From assembly GCA_965222205.1 (NCBI GenBank), contig OZ244932.1, positions 1,054,001 through 1,118,000 of the forward strand: 64,000 nucleotides of DNA, in the 5' to 3' direction. Origin of the DNA: RHLJ01 sp965222205. Lineage in GTDB: Bacteria > Bacteroidota > Rhodothermia > Balneolales > Balneolaceae. The position numbers were made by a program, and so were the translations under genes. Positions 27,734 through 36,512 of the stretch are shown one piece after another. Within the stretch, counting starts at the first letter, position 1. Each line of letters starts with the position of its first letter. Below the pieces are notes generated by a model. It did not search any database, had not been told where the DNA came from, and saw nothing but the letters and a program-made list of their open reading frames with translations.

Positions 27734-28984
27734 TTACCTGTTGACTTCTATTAGGTAGAATTTTTTTTCATATTCAATCAGAGACTTCCAAATTGCTTTA
27801 GTTTCAGGCCAGACATCAAGGTTGTCGTAGAAGTCTGTGTCAGTGTTTGAAATCATTATTTTCCCAGTATTTCGTTCTGGGTTAAAGTACATTCCTGAAA
27901 ACACCCCATAGTCAGCTCCGTTGTGACCAATTATATTATCTTCAATATCTAACCAATCAGATGTATATTCCATAAAATAACCATAGGTGTTGCCATCAAA
28001 TGTCTTTTTTGAAAACAATGTTTGATAGCTGTTTTTGCTAAGCAATTTTCCATTTCCGTTATAACCACGAATAAGTTCTCTCAAGAACAAAGCCAAATCG
28101 TGGCTTGAAGACATAAACTGACCGCTGGGATAACTGCTTTCTGAGTATTTACTTATCATCATGTCCTTATAAGCGAACAGCCTGGATTGCTTGTCCTCGT
28201 CAATATCTTCAAACCCCCAACCTGACGACTCCATACCTAAAGGCTTCATAATATGTTCTAACGTAAAATCTCTGAAATTCTGACCAGATGCATTTTGTAT
28301 TATCAAAGCACACAGGTCGGAACCGATATTAGAATAGTCTCTTTTTGTACCAGGTGCGTTTAAAGAAAATAATTCTTTGGAATATGCATTACCATTAATG
28401 TCTAATGCGTCGGTTAAATATTCTTCCAGAGTTACTTTCTCTTCCGGCTTTCTGAAAAAATCATAAGCCCCCTCATTCTCACCATTAGTATTACTTTCTA
28501 AAAAATATGTGCTCAGGTACATTTCTTTAGTGTCAATTATCGAAGATGTATGATAGGCTAAATGCTCGATTAGAATTTCACTATCAGGGTGATTGGGATT
28601 TATAACTTTAAAGGGCAAATATTTATTTATGGGATCTTTTAAGCTTAATAGATTTAATTCTGCTGCTTTGATTAAAGACACACCAATTAAGGTTTTAGAT
28701 ATCGAAGCTATGGGTTGTACTGTAGATGAAGTGTACAATTTGGTTGTATCTATATCTTTATAACCGAATCCTTTTTTGTATAAAATATCATTCTCATCTA
28801 CCACTGCTACAGAAAACCCTTTCAGCAGTCCGAGGTCATAAGCGTCATAAATTTTAGCAGTCAACGAATCATTAAGCTGCTCCAATAACTGTTCTTTGAC
28901 TTTTCGATTTTCCTTTTCTTGATTACACCCGAAAAGTGTTAAAGCAAAAACTAGAATATAGATTACGTTTTTTATCTGTTTCAT
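27734..28984 (-). CDS. Beta-lactamase-fold serine hydrolase lipoprotein
   Basis: 416 residues. The lipoprotein signal ends in LFGC20. The active-site SxxK is SISK (94-97) in PIASISKTLIG, with YSN in KRDYSNIGSDLC and a C-terminal HNGADYG near the usual KTG position. An esterase or D-peptidase of the PBP4*/class C fold; antibiotic hydrolysis is not implied. The gene stands alone between two attC-like sites, as a one-gene cassette would. Confidence 0.85.
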   Translation of the reverse strand: MKQIKNVIYILVFALTLFGCNQEKENRKVKEQLLEQLNDSLTAKIYDAYDLGLLKGFSVAVVDENDILYKKGFGYKDIDTTKLYTSSTVQPIASISKTLIGVSLIKAAELNLLSLKDPINKYLPFKVINPNHPDSEILIEHLAYHTSSIIDTKEMYLSTYFLESNTNGENEGAYDFFRKPEEKVTLEEYLTDALDINGNAYSKELFSLNAPGTKRDYSNIGSDLCALIIQNASGQNFRDFTLEHIMKPLGMESSGWGFEDIDEDKQSRLFAYKDMMISKYSESSYPSGQFMSSSHDLALFLRELIRGYNGNGKLLSKNSYQTLFSKKTFDGNTYGYFMEYTSDWLDIEDNIIGHNGADYGVFSGMYFNPERNTGKIMISNTDTDFYDNLDVWPETKAIWKSLIEYEKKFYLIEVNR

Positions 28985-29058
28985 ATTTATAGATAAATAG
29001 TCATGAGATTCAGTACAGTTTTTCTTTGCCTGGCAGCTAGCGTGCCGGGCTAAGTTTC

Positions 29059-29159
29059 GTTGCTATGATTCGTCCGAAGGAAAATCCAGCCGAACCTAAA
29101 GATAAATTTTTGCGCGTAATTTCCGTTTAAGAAATCCTCAAGCAATGAATTTTAGCAAC
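29059..29159 (-). repeat. attC-like site 3' of the frameshifted membrane protein gene
   Basis: GTTGCTATGATTC (29059-29071) and GAATTTTAGCAAC (29147-29159) pair except for the two central bases. About 75 variable bases lie between the arms. It starts 12 bp beyond the stop of the membrane protein gene on the minus strand. Confidence 0.55.
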
Positions 29160-29170
29160 TCCCATTATCT

Positions 29171-29598
29171 TTAGATTCTCATTTGGTAAGCTAGAAATAA
29201 GCAACCTAATATGATAGCTATGTTTATAGTAGCTCGGACTGTCCATGGAAATTTGGAGTAATTCACTTTTCCATAATCACCAAAAATCACGCTCAAACCC
29301 ATAAAGAAAAACCATGGAGTTAAGAGTAGGGCAAATTCACGTTTTAATAACATGATGGCCAGGTCATGTATAAATCACAAAAAAGAAAAGTGATTAACAG
29401 CGAGAGCGCTTGTGGTAAGATGAGTTTTAGCGGTTTGAAAATATATTTTCCGAGATAATAACCCCAGATTGGATTCCAGTATTGCCAAAATATCGAAAAT
29501 TTTCCGGCTCCCAGAGAACGATGTAACATATTTCGAAGGGAAACACTGTTACCTAAGGGCACGCCGTTTCTTTTATTTACGTATTCAGATAATTTCAA
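29171..29598 (-). pseudogene. Frameshifted small membrane protein, possibly MBOAT-related
   Basis: Two overlapping minus-strand frames make one protein. The upstream frame (29344-29598) gives MKLSEYVNKRNGVPLGN, then WQYWNPIWGYYLG and PQALSLLITFLFC, and then goes out of frame at about residue 74. The downstream frame continues as IHDLAIMLLKREF, then TPWFFFMG and hydrophobic residues to 29171. Adding one base near 29372-29378 restores a single protein of about 142 residues with a C-x-x-I-H-D junction like the conserved His region of membrane-bound O-acyltransferases. Either a real one-base deletion or a sequencing error. Confidence 0.6.
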
Positions 29599-29698
29599 AT
29601 AGGTATTTTCTGATATTTAGCATCCAACTACCATCCTTAAGCTGGACCTTTCGAATTACTAAAAAACTGTTTTTGAACAAGCTCCTTTAAATTCAAAA

Positions 29699-29740
29699 AG
29701 TCTGACAACCCAAGAATTACGAATCCTGACTTGCCAGACT
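29699..29740 (-). terminator. Terminator-like hairpin after the 226-frame outer-membrane-type gene
   Basis: AGTCTGACAA (29699-29708) pairs with TTGCCAGACT (29731-29740) with one mismatch. Read on the minus strand the stem is followed by TTTTTG, as in an intrinsic terminator, and it begins 6 bp beyond the gene's stop. The loop of 22 bases is rather long. Confidence 0.55.
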
Positions 29741-29745
29741 ATTAC

Positions 29746-30393
29746 CTAAAATTTAAACCCAAAGTAAAGGTTTGGCTCAAACCAAAAGACGTTTCCATAT
29801 TTATCATCGAACTCTTTAAATCCTGCAGGCGAGTTGTTGTCAAACATCCACTGGTTGATATGAACCTGAGGTTCTACGAAAAGTCGTTTTTTCTTCCCAA
29901 ATGCAACATGGTAGCCCAAATGAACCGAGTTGTACAATTTAAACCCATTTTTAATTTTATTACCGTCTAAATCCGTGTAGGTTTGAATCTGTGGCAGAAC
30001 TTCAATACTTGTAAAAAGTCCTTTCCATAACATACGTTGATAAGTAACACCAATTCCTATTTCTCTTAGGTATCCATCGTAATATTCAGTGCCAGACTCA
30101 ATTTTATCGACAACACCATCCCACCAGGTTATGCCCATGGGTTGAAATAATCGCCAGGAGGCAAACTTCACACCTATAATGTTCTTCTCATCTAAGTTGC
30201 GTTTTACATGCAATTCAACCATTTGAATACTCGTACGCTTGCCATAACCAAAGATAATCTCATCTGGAACGAGATAAGGCATACTTACCCGCCACTTATA
30301 GGCTACTTCATCTTCTTTATCTGGTGATGAGTTAGTTTGAGCGAAAGCACCAGTTGTGCAAAAAAGCAATAGAATGATTATTAGATTTTTCAT
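29746..30393 (-). CDS. Exported protein, probable outer-membrane barrel, unknown
   Basis: 215 residues from ATG 30393, which begins a signal peptide (LIIILLLFCTTGAFAQ). The mature part is rich in alternating aromatic and polar residues and ends FEPNLYFGFKF, a typical barrel-closing strand with terminal Phe. I do not recognise a family. It lies downstream of, and on the same strand as, an AraC-TPR regulator with no attC-like site between, so the two could travel and function together. Confidence 0.7.
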   Translation of the reverse strand: MKNLIIILLLFCTTGAFAQTNSSPDKEDEVAYKWRVSMPYLVPDEIIFGYGKRTSIQMVELHVKRNLDEKNIIGVKFASWRLFQPMGITWWDGVVDKIESGTEYYDGYLREIGIGVTYQRMLWKGLFTSIEVLPQIQTYTDLDGNKIKNGFKLYNSVHLGYHVAFGKKKRLFVEPQVHINQWMFDNNSPAGFKEFDDKYGNVFWFEPNLYFGFKF

Positions 30394-30602
30394 GATAGTA
30401 ATTTTTTCTGATCGTTCCGGTTTCACAAAGCAACCCCGCTATTCTCAGTTTATTTAGTGAATGAGAATGGAATCATCATCTGATGATTATGTACTCTGCT
30501 TTATCAATTTAACAATGCAAATATGTGGAGAATAGGAAGGTGAATCGTCCCGATATGTAAATCCGAACGTATTGTGAGATTGAGGACTTTTCAGAAACAG
30601 GC

Positions 30603-32408
30603 TTAACTTTGATTAGCTGACAGCCAGGCTTTCGGTGTCATTCCTTCATTTTTTTTAAAGAAAGTATTGAATACCGATTTTGAATTAAAGCCGCTTTCAT
30701 AAGCCAGAGCTATAAGGGTAAGGTGACTATTTGCAGGATCCAGGGCCTTCTCTTTGAAGCTCTCCAAACGAAAATTATTGATGTATTCATTGAAGTTTTG
30801 ACCAACTCGTTCATTCAGCAACCAGGAAAGTTGGTTGCTACTAATATTTACGTTATCTGCCAGTTCTCGTAAAGATAAAAATGGGTTTCGAAACCATTTC
30901 TCATCCTTCATTCCTTTGCTAAGAATTTCCAAAACCATATCGGCTTCAGCATCTGTCATTAAGGCTTGGGAAGGGGTAGTATTTATTTGTTTCTCAGAAT
31001 CATTTGGCAATAATTCTTTACGGAATACGACTTGCACTAAATCCTGGAACCTCTGATACCGGTGTAAAGGTTTAAGCAGTGGAATATTCATAAAGTTTAT
31101 GATTTGACCGGTACGCGTTTTGATCTTTTCCTCTAAAAAGTCCAATGCCATTTCGTGTTTCCCAAAATGGACCATCAAAAACAATGGCCACGCAAAAAGC
31201 GCTTCACCAATCTCTTTTTTTATCATGAAGTTAACCCTGCTGGTATCAACATCGGTCTTATCTTCGGGATTGACCAATTGGTATAACACTCTGCATTCTT
31301 CCGGTCTCTCCGCCAAAGGGGTTTTATCTAAAAAGTCATTTAGCTTTCCATAATCTTTTGTAAGAATTAGGCACAGCTGTTTTAGTCCAATGGAATGCGT
31401 AAAATCTGGGTTGATGCTCAAAGAAGTCTCTATACATTCTAAAGCTTTCGTATAGTCCTCATTTAAAAAATGAATATTTGCTTTAGTATAATAATGGTTC
31501 GCAGACAAAGGATTTATCTTTAAAATATTATCAGTATGCCATAGTGCTTTTTCGAAGTACCCTATCGCTGTGTATAATTCACATAAACCTTCTTCTGCTT
31601 CCGTATAGGACGGATTCAGTTCTATTGCTTTTAGAAAAAACTTTTGCCCGTTGATGAAATCCCAATGACCCCAAAAAAGTAGTGTTGCTTTACCAAAAAA
31701 TCCTGTGTAGGATTCTTTGTCCAACTTAAAACCTTTGTTAAGGTACTTTTCTGACAACTTTAAGAACCCTTCATTATTTGTCCATGATCCATACATGGCA
31801 TAACTGTACACCAAACCAAAGTAGGGCAAGGCAAAAGAAGGATCTATGGTGACACACTCTTCATAGAGAGCTATTGAATTTACGATCCCTTGTCCATCCC
31901 ACATCAAATGATGGTAGCGACCTTTAAGATAAAGATCATAGGCTACCATATTCTGTGTTGGAGCTTCAATTAAATGTTCTTGAATGTTTAGGTGACCAAA
32001 ATTTTCCCGGATCTGCTCTGCAATCTGTAAACTTATTTCATCTTGTACCGCGAATATGTCCTCTAACTCCCGGTCATAGTTTTTCGACCAGAAGTGGGTG
32101 CCGTCATCAGTACTGATCAACTGCGCTGTAATACGAACCTTGTTTTTGGCTTTCCTGACACTCCCCTCCAAAACTGTACTCACCCCTAACTGGTCACCAA
32201 TAGTTCGTACATCTATATTTTTATTCTTAAATGCAAAAGAGGAGGTACGGGCAATCACTTTCAAACCCTTCACGGTGGTCAGGGCGTTGATGATTTCTTC
32301 AGTAATGCCATCGCTAAAGTATTCATTCTCGGGGTCAGCACTCATATTAACAAAAGGGAGAACCACAATAGACTTATTGGCTGATGATATGGGTAGATGG
32401 TTGCTCAT
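30603..32408 (-). CDS. AraC-family regulator with TolB-like and TPR domains
   Basis: 601 residues. Residues about 10-150 hold the TolB-like domain found in adenylate-cyclase/CadC-type regulators (IVVLPFVNMSADPENEYFSD, GVSTVLEGSVRKAKNKVRIT). TPR repeats follow through about 450 (for example NPLSANHYYTKANIHFLNED). The C-terminal 100 residues are an AraC double helix-turn-helix with NISSNQLSWLLNERVGQNF and ALAYESGFNSKSVFNTFFKK. There is no transmembrane helix, so it is a cytoplasmic sensor. Likely controls the adjacent outer-membrane-type gene; the ligand is unknown. Confidence 0.88.
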   Translation of the reverse strand: MSNHLPISSANKSIVVLPFVNMSADPENEYFSDGITEEIINALTTVKGLKVIARTSSFAFKNKNIDVRTIGDQLGVSTVLEGSVRKAKNKVRITAQLISTDDGTHFWSKNYDRELEDIFAVQDEISLQIAEQIRENFGHLNIQEHLIEAPTQNMVAYDLYLKGRYHHLMWDGQGIVNSIALYEECVTIDPSFALPYFGLVYSYAMYGSWTNNEGFLKLSEKYLNKGFKLDKESYTGFFGKATLLFWGHWDFINGQKFFLKAIELNPSYTEAEEGLCELYTAIGYFEKALWHTDNILKINPLSANHYYTKANIHFLNEDYTKALECIETSLSINPDFTHSIGLKQLCLILTKDYGKLNDFLDKTPLAERPEECRVLYQLVNPEDKTDVDTSRVNFMIKKEIGEALFAWPLFLMVHFGKHEMALDFLEEKIKTRTGQIINFMNIPLLKPLHRYQRFQDLVQVVFRKELLPNDSEKQINTTPSQALMTDAEADMVLEILSKGMKDEKWFRNPFLSLRELADNVNISSNQLSWLLNERVGQNFNEYINNFRLESFKEKALDPANSHLTLIALAYESGFNSKSVFNTFFKKNEGMTPKAWLSANQS

Positions 32409-32484
32409 TTTCTACGAAACGTTATGAGGTCTTTTGTGGACTGATAATGAATACTTCAAATTAGGATTTTCGTTTTTGGTTGTA

Positions 32485-32535
32485 GCTAACGGTTAGTGTA
32501 AACTGCGTTTTAATGTAGCTTTACATAGTGTTAGC
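32485..32535 (-). repeat. attC-like site overlapping the end of the nucleotide cyclase gene
   Basis: GCTAAC-7-GTAAA (32485-32502) pairs with TTTAC-5-GTTAGC (32520-32535): two exact paired boxes on each side with unequal unpaired spacers and a short loop. The outer boxes GCTAAC and GTTAGC are very close to the GTTRRRY/RYYYAAC core of integron attC. The last codons of the cyclase gene lie inside the site, as in many cassettes. Confidence 0.65.
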
Positions 32536-33639
32536 GATTGTCGGCTTCTTTTCTAAAGTTACGCTAAACAGTTCTTCTTTCTTATTTCTTCCTTTCAGTT
32601 CTATCTCTCCTTTAGAGCTATATTGATAGTTAGAATGAGGTAATAATTCTTTAATAGCACCTGAGATCAGTAAGTCAGATTTTAATTCCTTACAAAGACT
32701 TTGGATTCTAGAGGTCGTATTTAAGACATCCCCCGTAAATACGATTTCCTTTTTTAAGGCTCCAATTTCTCCAATAGTGACTTCACCGAAATGAATACCT
32801 GCTCTGAATCCAATTTCAAAGCCAAATTCATGAATTAAAGCTTCTTTTCGTTCATTGAGATGATCGCGTATGTCAAAGAAACATTTGATGCAGTTTGTCT
32901 GGTTAATCCCATTGTCAGGCTCCCATGAAATCACAATTTCATCTCCTATGTACTGGTAGACTTCACCGAACGAATTGATGATGGGGTCTGACATAATATT
33001 GTAATAAGTGTCCAGTAATTTGAAGTATTTTACGTGGCCCAGACTTTCGGCTATTGTAGTCGAAGATTTCATGTCCAGGAACATGAAAATCCGCTTTTCA
33101 ATTTTGGGTTGGTGGTATTTCCCGGAAAAAAAATTTAAAAGCACCTGATGTCCTAAGTTTTCACTTATAGCTGAATATATCAAACTAACCATAAGCTTTA
33201 CAGACAATTGAATTAAGGTGATAAGGAAAGAGATACTTAATAGGAACCTACCCAATTTTTGCCAAGCATCAACTTCCAGTAAACTTATGCCTGTTTCGAG
33301 CGCAGATGCTACAGGATATAAGATAACTATAATGATAATAAAGAAGGTAAGGTAGATTAATAATTTGTAAAAAAGCTTAGTTTTCAGTGATCGGTTTGAG
33401 AATCTCTTTTCTAAATAAACCACTTCTAAACCCCCTACAATAAGTCCAATCAGGACATTCGCCAGGCTAGCAAAAATCAGCACTGGGATGGTGTAGGAAA
33501 TACCAGTATCTGGATTGAGGTTTTGGCCATGTGTTACATCGAACACTGTTATATCAATTATCCATCCAATCAATAACCAAATAATCGCGAAGGGAGTAAT
33601 CCTTGAAATGTTTCTTTTCGCTTTTGGAGTTATTTTCAC
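32521..33639 (-). CDS. Membrane-bound class III adenylate/guanylate cyclase
   Basis: 372 residues. Four hydrophobic helices occupy about residues 15-175 (for example ITPFAIIWLLIGWIIDI, LLIYLTFFIIIIVILYP). The catalytic domain begins RIFMFLDMKSSTTIAES with the first metal Asp, then YQYIGDEIVISW with the second, and GIHFGEVTIGEIGALKKEIVFTGDVLNTTSRI. So it probably makes cAMP or cGMP; the substrate-choosing residues were not resolved. It forms a single-gene unit ending in an attC-like site. Confidence 0.88.
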   Translation of the reverse strand: MKITPKAKRNISRITPFAIIWLLIGWIIDITVFDVTHGQNLNPDTGISYTIPVLIFASLANVLIGLIVGGLEVVYLEKRFSNRSLKTKLFYKLLIYLTFFIIIIVILYPVASALETGISLLEVDAWQKLGRFLLSISFLITLIQLSVKLMVSLIYSAISENLGHQVLLNFFSGKYHQPKIEKRIFMFLDMKSSTTIAESLGHVKYFKLLDTYYNIMSDPIINSFGEVYQYIGDEIVISWEPDNGINQTNCIKCFFDIRDHLNERKEALIHEFGFEIGFRAGIHFGEVTIGEIGALKKEIVFTGDVLNTTSRIQSLCKELKSDLLISGAIKELLPHSNYQYSSKGEIELKGRNKKEELFSVTLEKKPTIANTM

Positions 33640-33689
33640 GTTAAGTTGACAATGTCAGGTTAAATGTAAGGAATGATGATTTATTATCG

Positions 33690-33850
33690 CTAACGCACAG
33701 CTATGATGAGTGGGGATTAGAACACACTAATCCTTCCTCTCGCATAGAGCCACGCCTTGATTTAAATTTAAAACTTGTGGCAGACTTTCCAATCCCTACG
33801 AAAATGTCCTGACCGATGAAACCCCATTCATTAATAGCATTTGTTGTGTG
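33690..33850 (-). repeat. Long attC-like site 3' of the DUF4386 gene; contains 23-bp repeat copy B
   Basis: GCTATGATGAGTGGGG (33700-33715) pairs with CCCCATTCATTAATAGC (33822-33838) with two small bulges. On the minus strand the outer ends read CACAACAA and GCGTTAGCG, which match the R'' and R' boxes of integron attC sites almost exactly. Its size, about 160 bp, is like the long Vibrio repeats. Bases 33700-33722 are identical to 25214-25236. Confidence 0.65.
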
Positions 33851-33866
33851 CCGTTTTAATTTAATT

Positions 33867-34553
33867 TTACTCGTTAATAGGTCTTATGCCATAAATCAGT
33901 AAATAACTTATCATCCAAAATTCTCCAATGGTTGCCGGAAGAGTTAGAAAACTATTGAAGCTAAAATCAATACCTGCGTAGCGGATAACGGTGCTAATTA
34001 GATAGCCAATACCACCTAAAACAATAACCCTTCCTAACCAGACAGGCATTCTTTTTGATTTGATGACTATGTATCCCATAGGAAATAGCCAAAGCCCAAA
34101 GAAAAGACCACCAATACCCCAAGCATTTGAAATTATATTTTGAAAGCCCTGAATTAGTAAAACTTTATCTTCCGTAGCACTTATATCAGAATTGGCAACA
34201 CCTATAGCAGAGGCGATTGAAATTGCACTTATCATAATGGCTAAAGCATTCACCATTCCCCATATACCTAGAGTCCAAGCTTCCCATTCATAACTATCTT
34301 TAAACAATTTGTAAAACCAAACTGCCGTAAGGGCTTGAGATATTACAATAGCAAACTCTAAAAGCAACCTGATTCTTGCAGTAGATTCTAATTCTATTAA
34401 ATTCGTTAGCGTTTGTTCAGGGTTACCAGACACAAATATTTGAGAATGAAAGACCATAAAACCTAAAATCCCTGAAATAGCCATCATTAAATACCATACG
34501 CCAGTTATTCTTGCAGTTTTAATCATTTGTTTTTGTTCCGGATTTACAATCAT
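33867..34553 (-). CDS. DUF4386 membrane protein
   Basis: 228 residues with six predicted helices; ARITGVWYLMMAISGILGFMV is the usual start of the DUF4386 family and FNSFLTLPATIGEFWMISYLL the usual end. Function unknown; often found near regulators in Bacteroidota and Firmicutes. A single-gene unit between two of the best attC-like sites in the window, so probably a cassette. Confidence 0.82.
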   Translation of the reverse strand: MIVNPEQKQMIKTARITGVWYLMMAISGILGFMVFHSQIFVSGNPEQTLTNLIELESTARIRLLLEFAIVISQALTAVWFYKLFKDSYEWEAWTLGIWGMVNALAIMISAISIASAIGVANSDISATEDKVLLIQGFQNIISNAWGIGGLFFGLWLFPMGYIVIKSKRMPVWLGRVIVLGGIGYLISTVIRYAGIDFSFNSFLTLPATIGEFWMISYLLIYGIRPINE

Positions 34554-34617
34554 AAATTAATTGATTTTAGTATTCTATACTAATTCTGACGATGTAATAG
34601 GGTAATTGTACAGTCAT

Positions 34618-34750
34618 TGCCCCAACGTTTCGGGTATGAAATGTAGGGCATTTCGGAGCTGTGAATCTGTCCATCGAGACAAAGCTTACTAGAAGCATGA
34701 AACTTGCGGAAAGCACTGCCCGCCCTATGTTTTATACCCATTGTTGTGTG
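34618..34750 (-). repeat. Long attC-like site 3' of the 237-residue unknown gene
   Basis: CGGGTATGAAATGTAGGGC (34631-34649) pairs imperfectly with GCCCTATGTTTTATACCC (34722-34739), leaving unpaired bases inside the stem. On the minus strand the outer boxes read CACAACAA and AACGTTGGGG. The proximal end CATTGTTGTGTG is nearly the same as that of the site at 33850. Confidence 0.65.
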
Positions 34751-34776
34751 TAGTTTTATTTTATTAATTCATATTT

Positions 34777-35490
34777 TCAGCTTAAACTCTCCTTTTCTGA
34801 TTCTGTCAAAGAGCTGTCTGAACTCATTAATACTTTTTCAATTTCTTCCCGAATTTTCTTCTTTACTTCACTAGAAAATAGCCAATTACACACTATGTCG
34901 TTAAAGATATCGTCTGAAAACGCATCTCGGATTTTCGGTTCTCCACGTTTATTGAAATCCACAGCCTCTAAAAGTTGATTAAAGTGAAGTAAGCTGTCTA
35001 CGGTGTTTGATTTTTGCCAGACATTAAGTAAAGGTTGAATGTCGATTTTGGCTTTATAAAACATCAGAAGTACTTCTGTTGGTGTCGCAAATGTTGGATG
35101 GTTTCTCGAATTGAGATATTTTTTGAAAAAACCAGCGGCAAATTCCTTTAATACGTTCCGTTCCTTTTGAGTCCAGTCTGATTCATTTAAATATCCAAAC
35201 CGTGTTAAAGACAGAAGTGGTTCATATGAAGGATATTTAAAGTTCTTAATTAACTCTAAATATCTAGGAGCAAAATACTTAAGTTCATTGTTATCTAACT
35301 CTTTCGGCTTTGCCGCGTCTTGGTACTCAGTTAGTAATTCGATCGGAATTTGTCGTAGGGGGATTGTCTTAAGTCTAGTGGCCTCAGATTCCTTCATACA
35401 ACAATGCGTGCATGCATCAAGGTGTTCCCCTGGTTTATGTCCAGAGAAAACGTCATAAGCGTCATTTACTATTTCATCAAGTGATTTCAT
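34777..35490 (-). CDS. Unknown soluble protein (237 residues)
   Basis: No known family recognised. A CTHCCMKESEATRL motif near residue 28 with clustered Cys and His residues may bind zinc; the rest is predicted helical with several Trp and Leu-rich segments (YLELIKNFKYPSYEPLLSL, EVLLMFYKAKIDIQPLL) and no signal or membrane helix. The gene is flanked by attC-like sites. It is not part of the restriction-modification module on its 5' side. Confidence 0.7.
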   Translation of the reverse strand: MKSLDEIVNDAYDVFSGHKPGEHLDACTHCCMKESEATRLKTIPLRQIPIELLTEYQDAAKPKELDNNELKYFAPRYLELIKNFKYPSYEPLLSLTRFGYLNESDWTQKERNVLKEFAAGFFKKYLNSRNHPTFATPTEVLLMFYKAKIDIQPLLNVWQKSNTVDSLLHFNQLLEAVDFNKRGEPKIRDAFSDDIFNDIVCNWLFSSEVKKKIREEIEKVLMSSDSSLTESEKESLS

Positions 35491-35497
35491 TTAATTA

Positions 35498-35562
35498 CAC
35501 ACAACGTTTTGGCTATGTGCCGTGCCGACGTTAGGAGGCATGGACATCATAGCCTGTGTTAT
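35498..35562 (-). repeat. attC-like site 3' of the restriction-modification genes
   Basis: GGCTATG (35511-35517) pairs with CATAGCC (35548-35554), an inner TGCC with GGCA, and outer ACACA with TGTGT, with unpaired spacers between them. On the minus strand the outer boxes read CATAACAC and AACGTTGTGTG. It begins 18 bp after the methyltransferase stop. Confidence 0.65.
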
Positions 35563-35579
35563 GCCCCGTTCTACTTCTT

Positions 35580-36512
35580 TTAAAAGAGAGTAGGATTCAT
35601 TTCCCTTTTCATTTTAGCACCTTCAATTCTATCGTAAATAATAGGTATGTAATTTTCCTCTATTTCAATTCCTACGTATTTAAACCCTAGTTCATCAGCA
35701 GCTACTAAGGTTGTTCCACTTCCGGCGAAAGGGTCTAAAACTATATTCTCTTTATGAGGCGGAACTAAAGTGTCCACCAGTTTTTTTATCAGCATTAATG
35801 GTTTAACCGTACAATGATCGAACTTTTCATCTTTTCCTTTTTTGCTTAAATTCTCTAAGATATTTGATTGGAATGATCCGTCGTCATTCACTGTTTTAAA
35901 AACCCCAACATTTGTATTCTGCAATGTATTCCAGTAGTTATTCATTAAGGGTTTTTGGACAAGGATTATCGCTTCCCATTCATTCCTAAATGCACTGTGC
36001 CATCCTTGCCACTTCGATGAATCAGGGTCATTCATCTTTTCTAATTTTCTTTCCAAATTAAGCCCTCGTGGGATACCTGAATTTCTTCGGTAAACAAGCA
36101 AATCCCTAGTGTAAAAACCGCTATTTTCTAGTGCAATTTGTACATGAGCAATAGACCGATTACTGTTAAAAATAGCCACTGGAGCACCAGCTTTGCAAAC
36201 TCTATAAAGTTCGTCTGTCCAAAGCTGACACCATTTCATATAGTCTAAATCATTTTTTCTATTCTTTTCATACCACCTTTTATTTCTAACTCCGCCAGCA
36301 AGACCACTACCATAAGGAATATTCTTGACCATTGTCTTGCTGTCTTTTACCCTTCCAGTACGCCTTTTAACCTCTGAATCATCCCACTTATGACCAATAA
36401 ACTCGTAATTATAAGGGGGATCAGTTATGCAGCAAGCAATTGAACCTTCTGGAAACCCTTTTAGGACTTCCATGCAATCTCCATGATATATATTATTAGC
36501 CTTAATTTCCAT
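35580..36512 (-). CDS. Type II DNA methyltransferase (N6-adenine or N4-cytosine, beta-type order)
   Basis: 310 residues from ATG 36512; a TTG at 36521 is also in frame. The catalytic motif DPPY (31-34) comes first and the AdoMet-binding DPFAGSGTT near residue 268 last, the order of the beta class. The target-recognition region lies between. The start lies inside the last codons of the endonuclease gene (11-bp overlap), so the two form one module. The recognition sequence cannot be predicted from reading alone. Confidence 0.92.
   Translation of the reverse strand: MEIKANNIYHGDCMEVLKGFPEGSIACCITDPPYNYEFIGHKWDDSEVKRRTGRVKDSKTMVKNIPYGSGLAGGVRNKRWYEKNRKNDLDYMKWCQLWTDELYRVCKAGAPVAIFNSNRSIAHVQIALENSGFYTRDLLVYRRNSGIPRGLNLERKLEKMNDPDSSKWQGWHSAFRNEWEAIILVQKPLMNNYWNTLQNTNVGVFKTVNDDGSFQSNILENLSKKGKDEKFDHCTVKPLMLIKKLVDTLVPPHKENIVLDPFAGSGTTLVAADELGFKYVGIEIEENYIPIIYDRIEGAKMKREMNPTLF

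Noticed and set aside
30427..30602. Gap between the outer-membrane-type gene and the AraC regulator as an attC site
   Set aside because: No two-box palindrome with attC-like outer ends was found; contains ATCATC/GATGAT repeats only.
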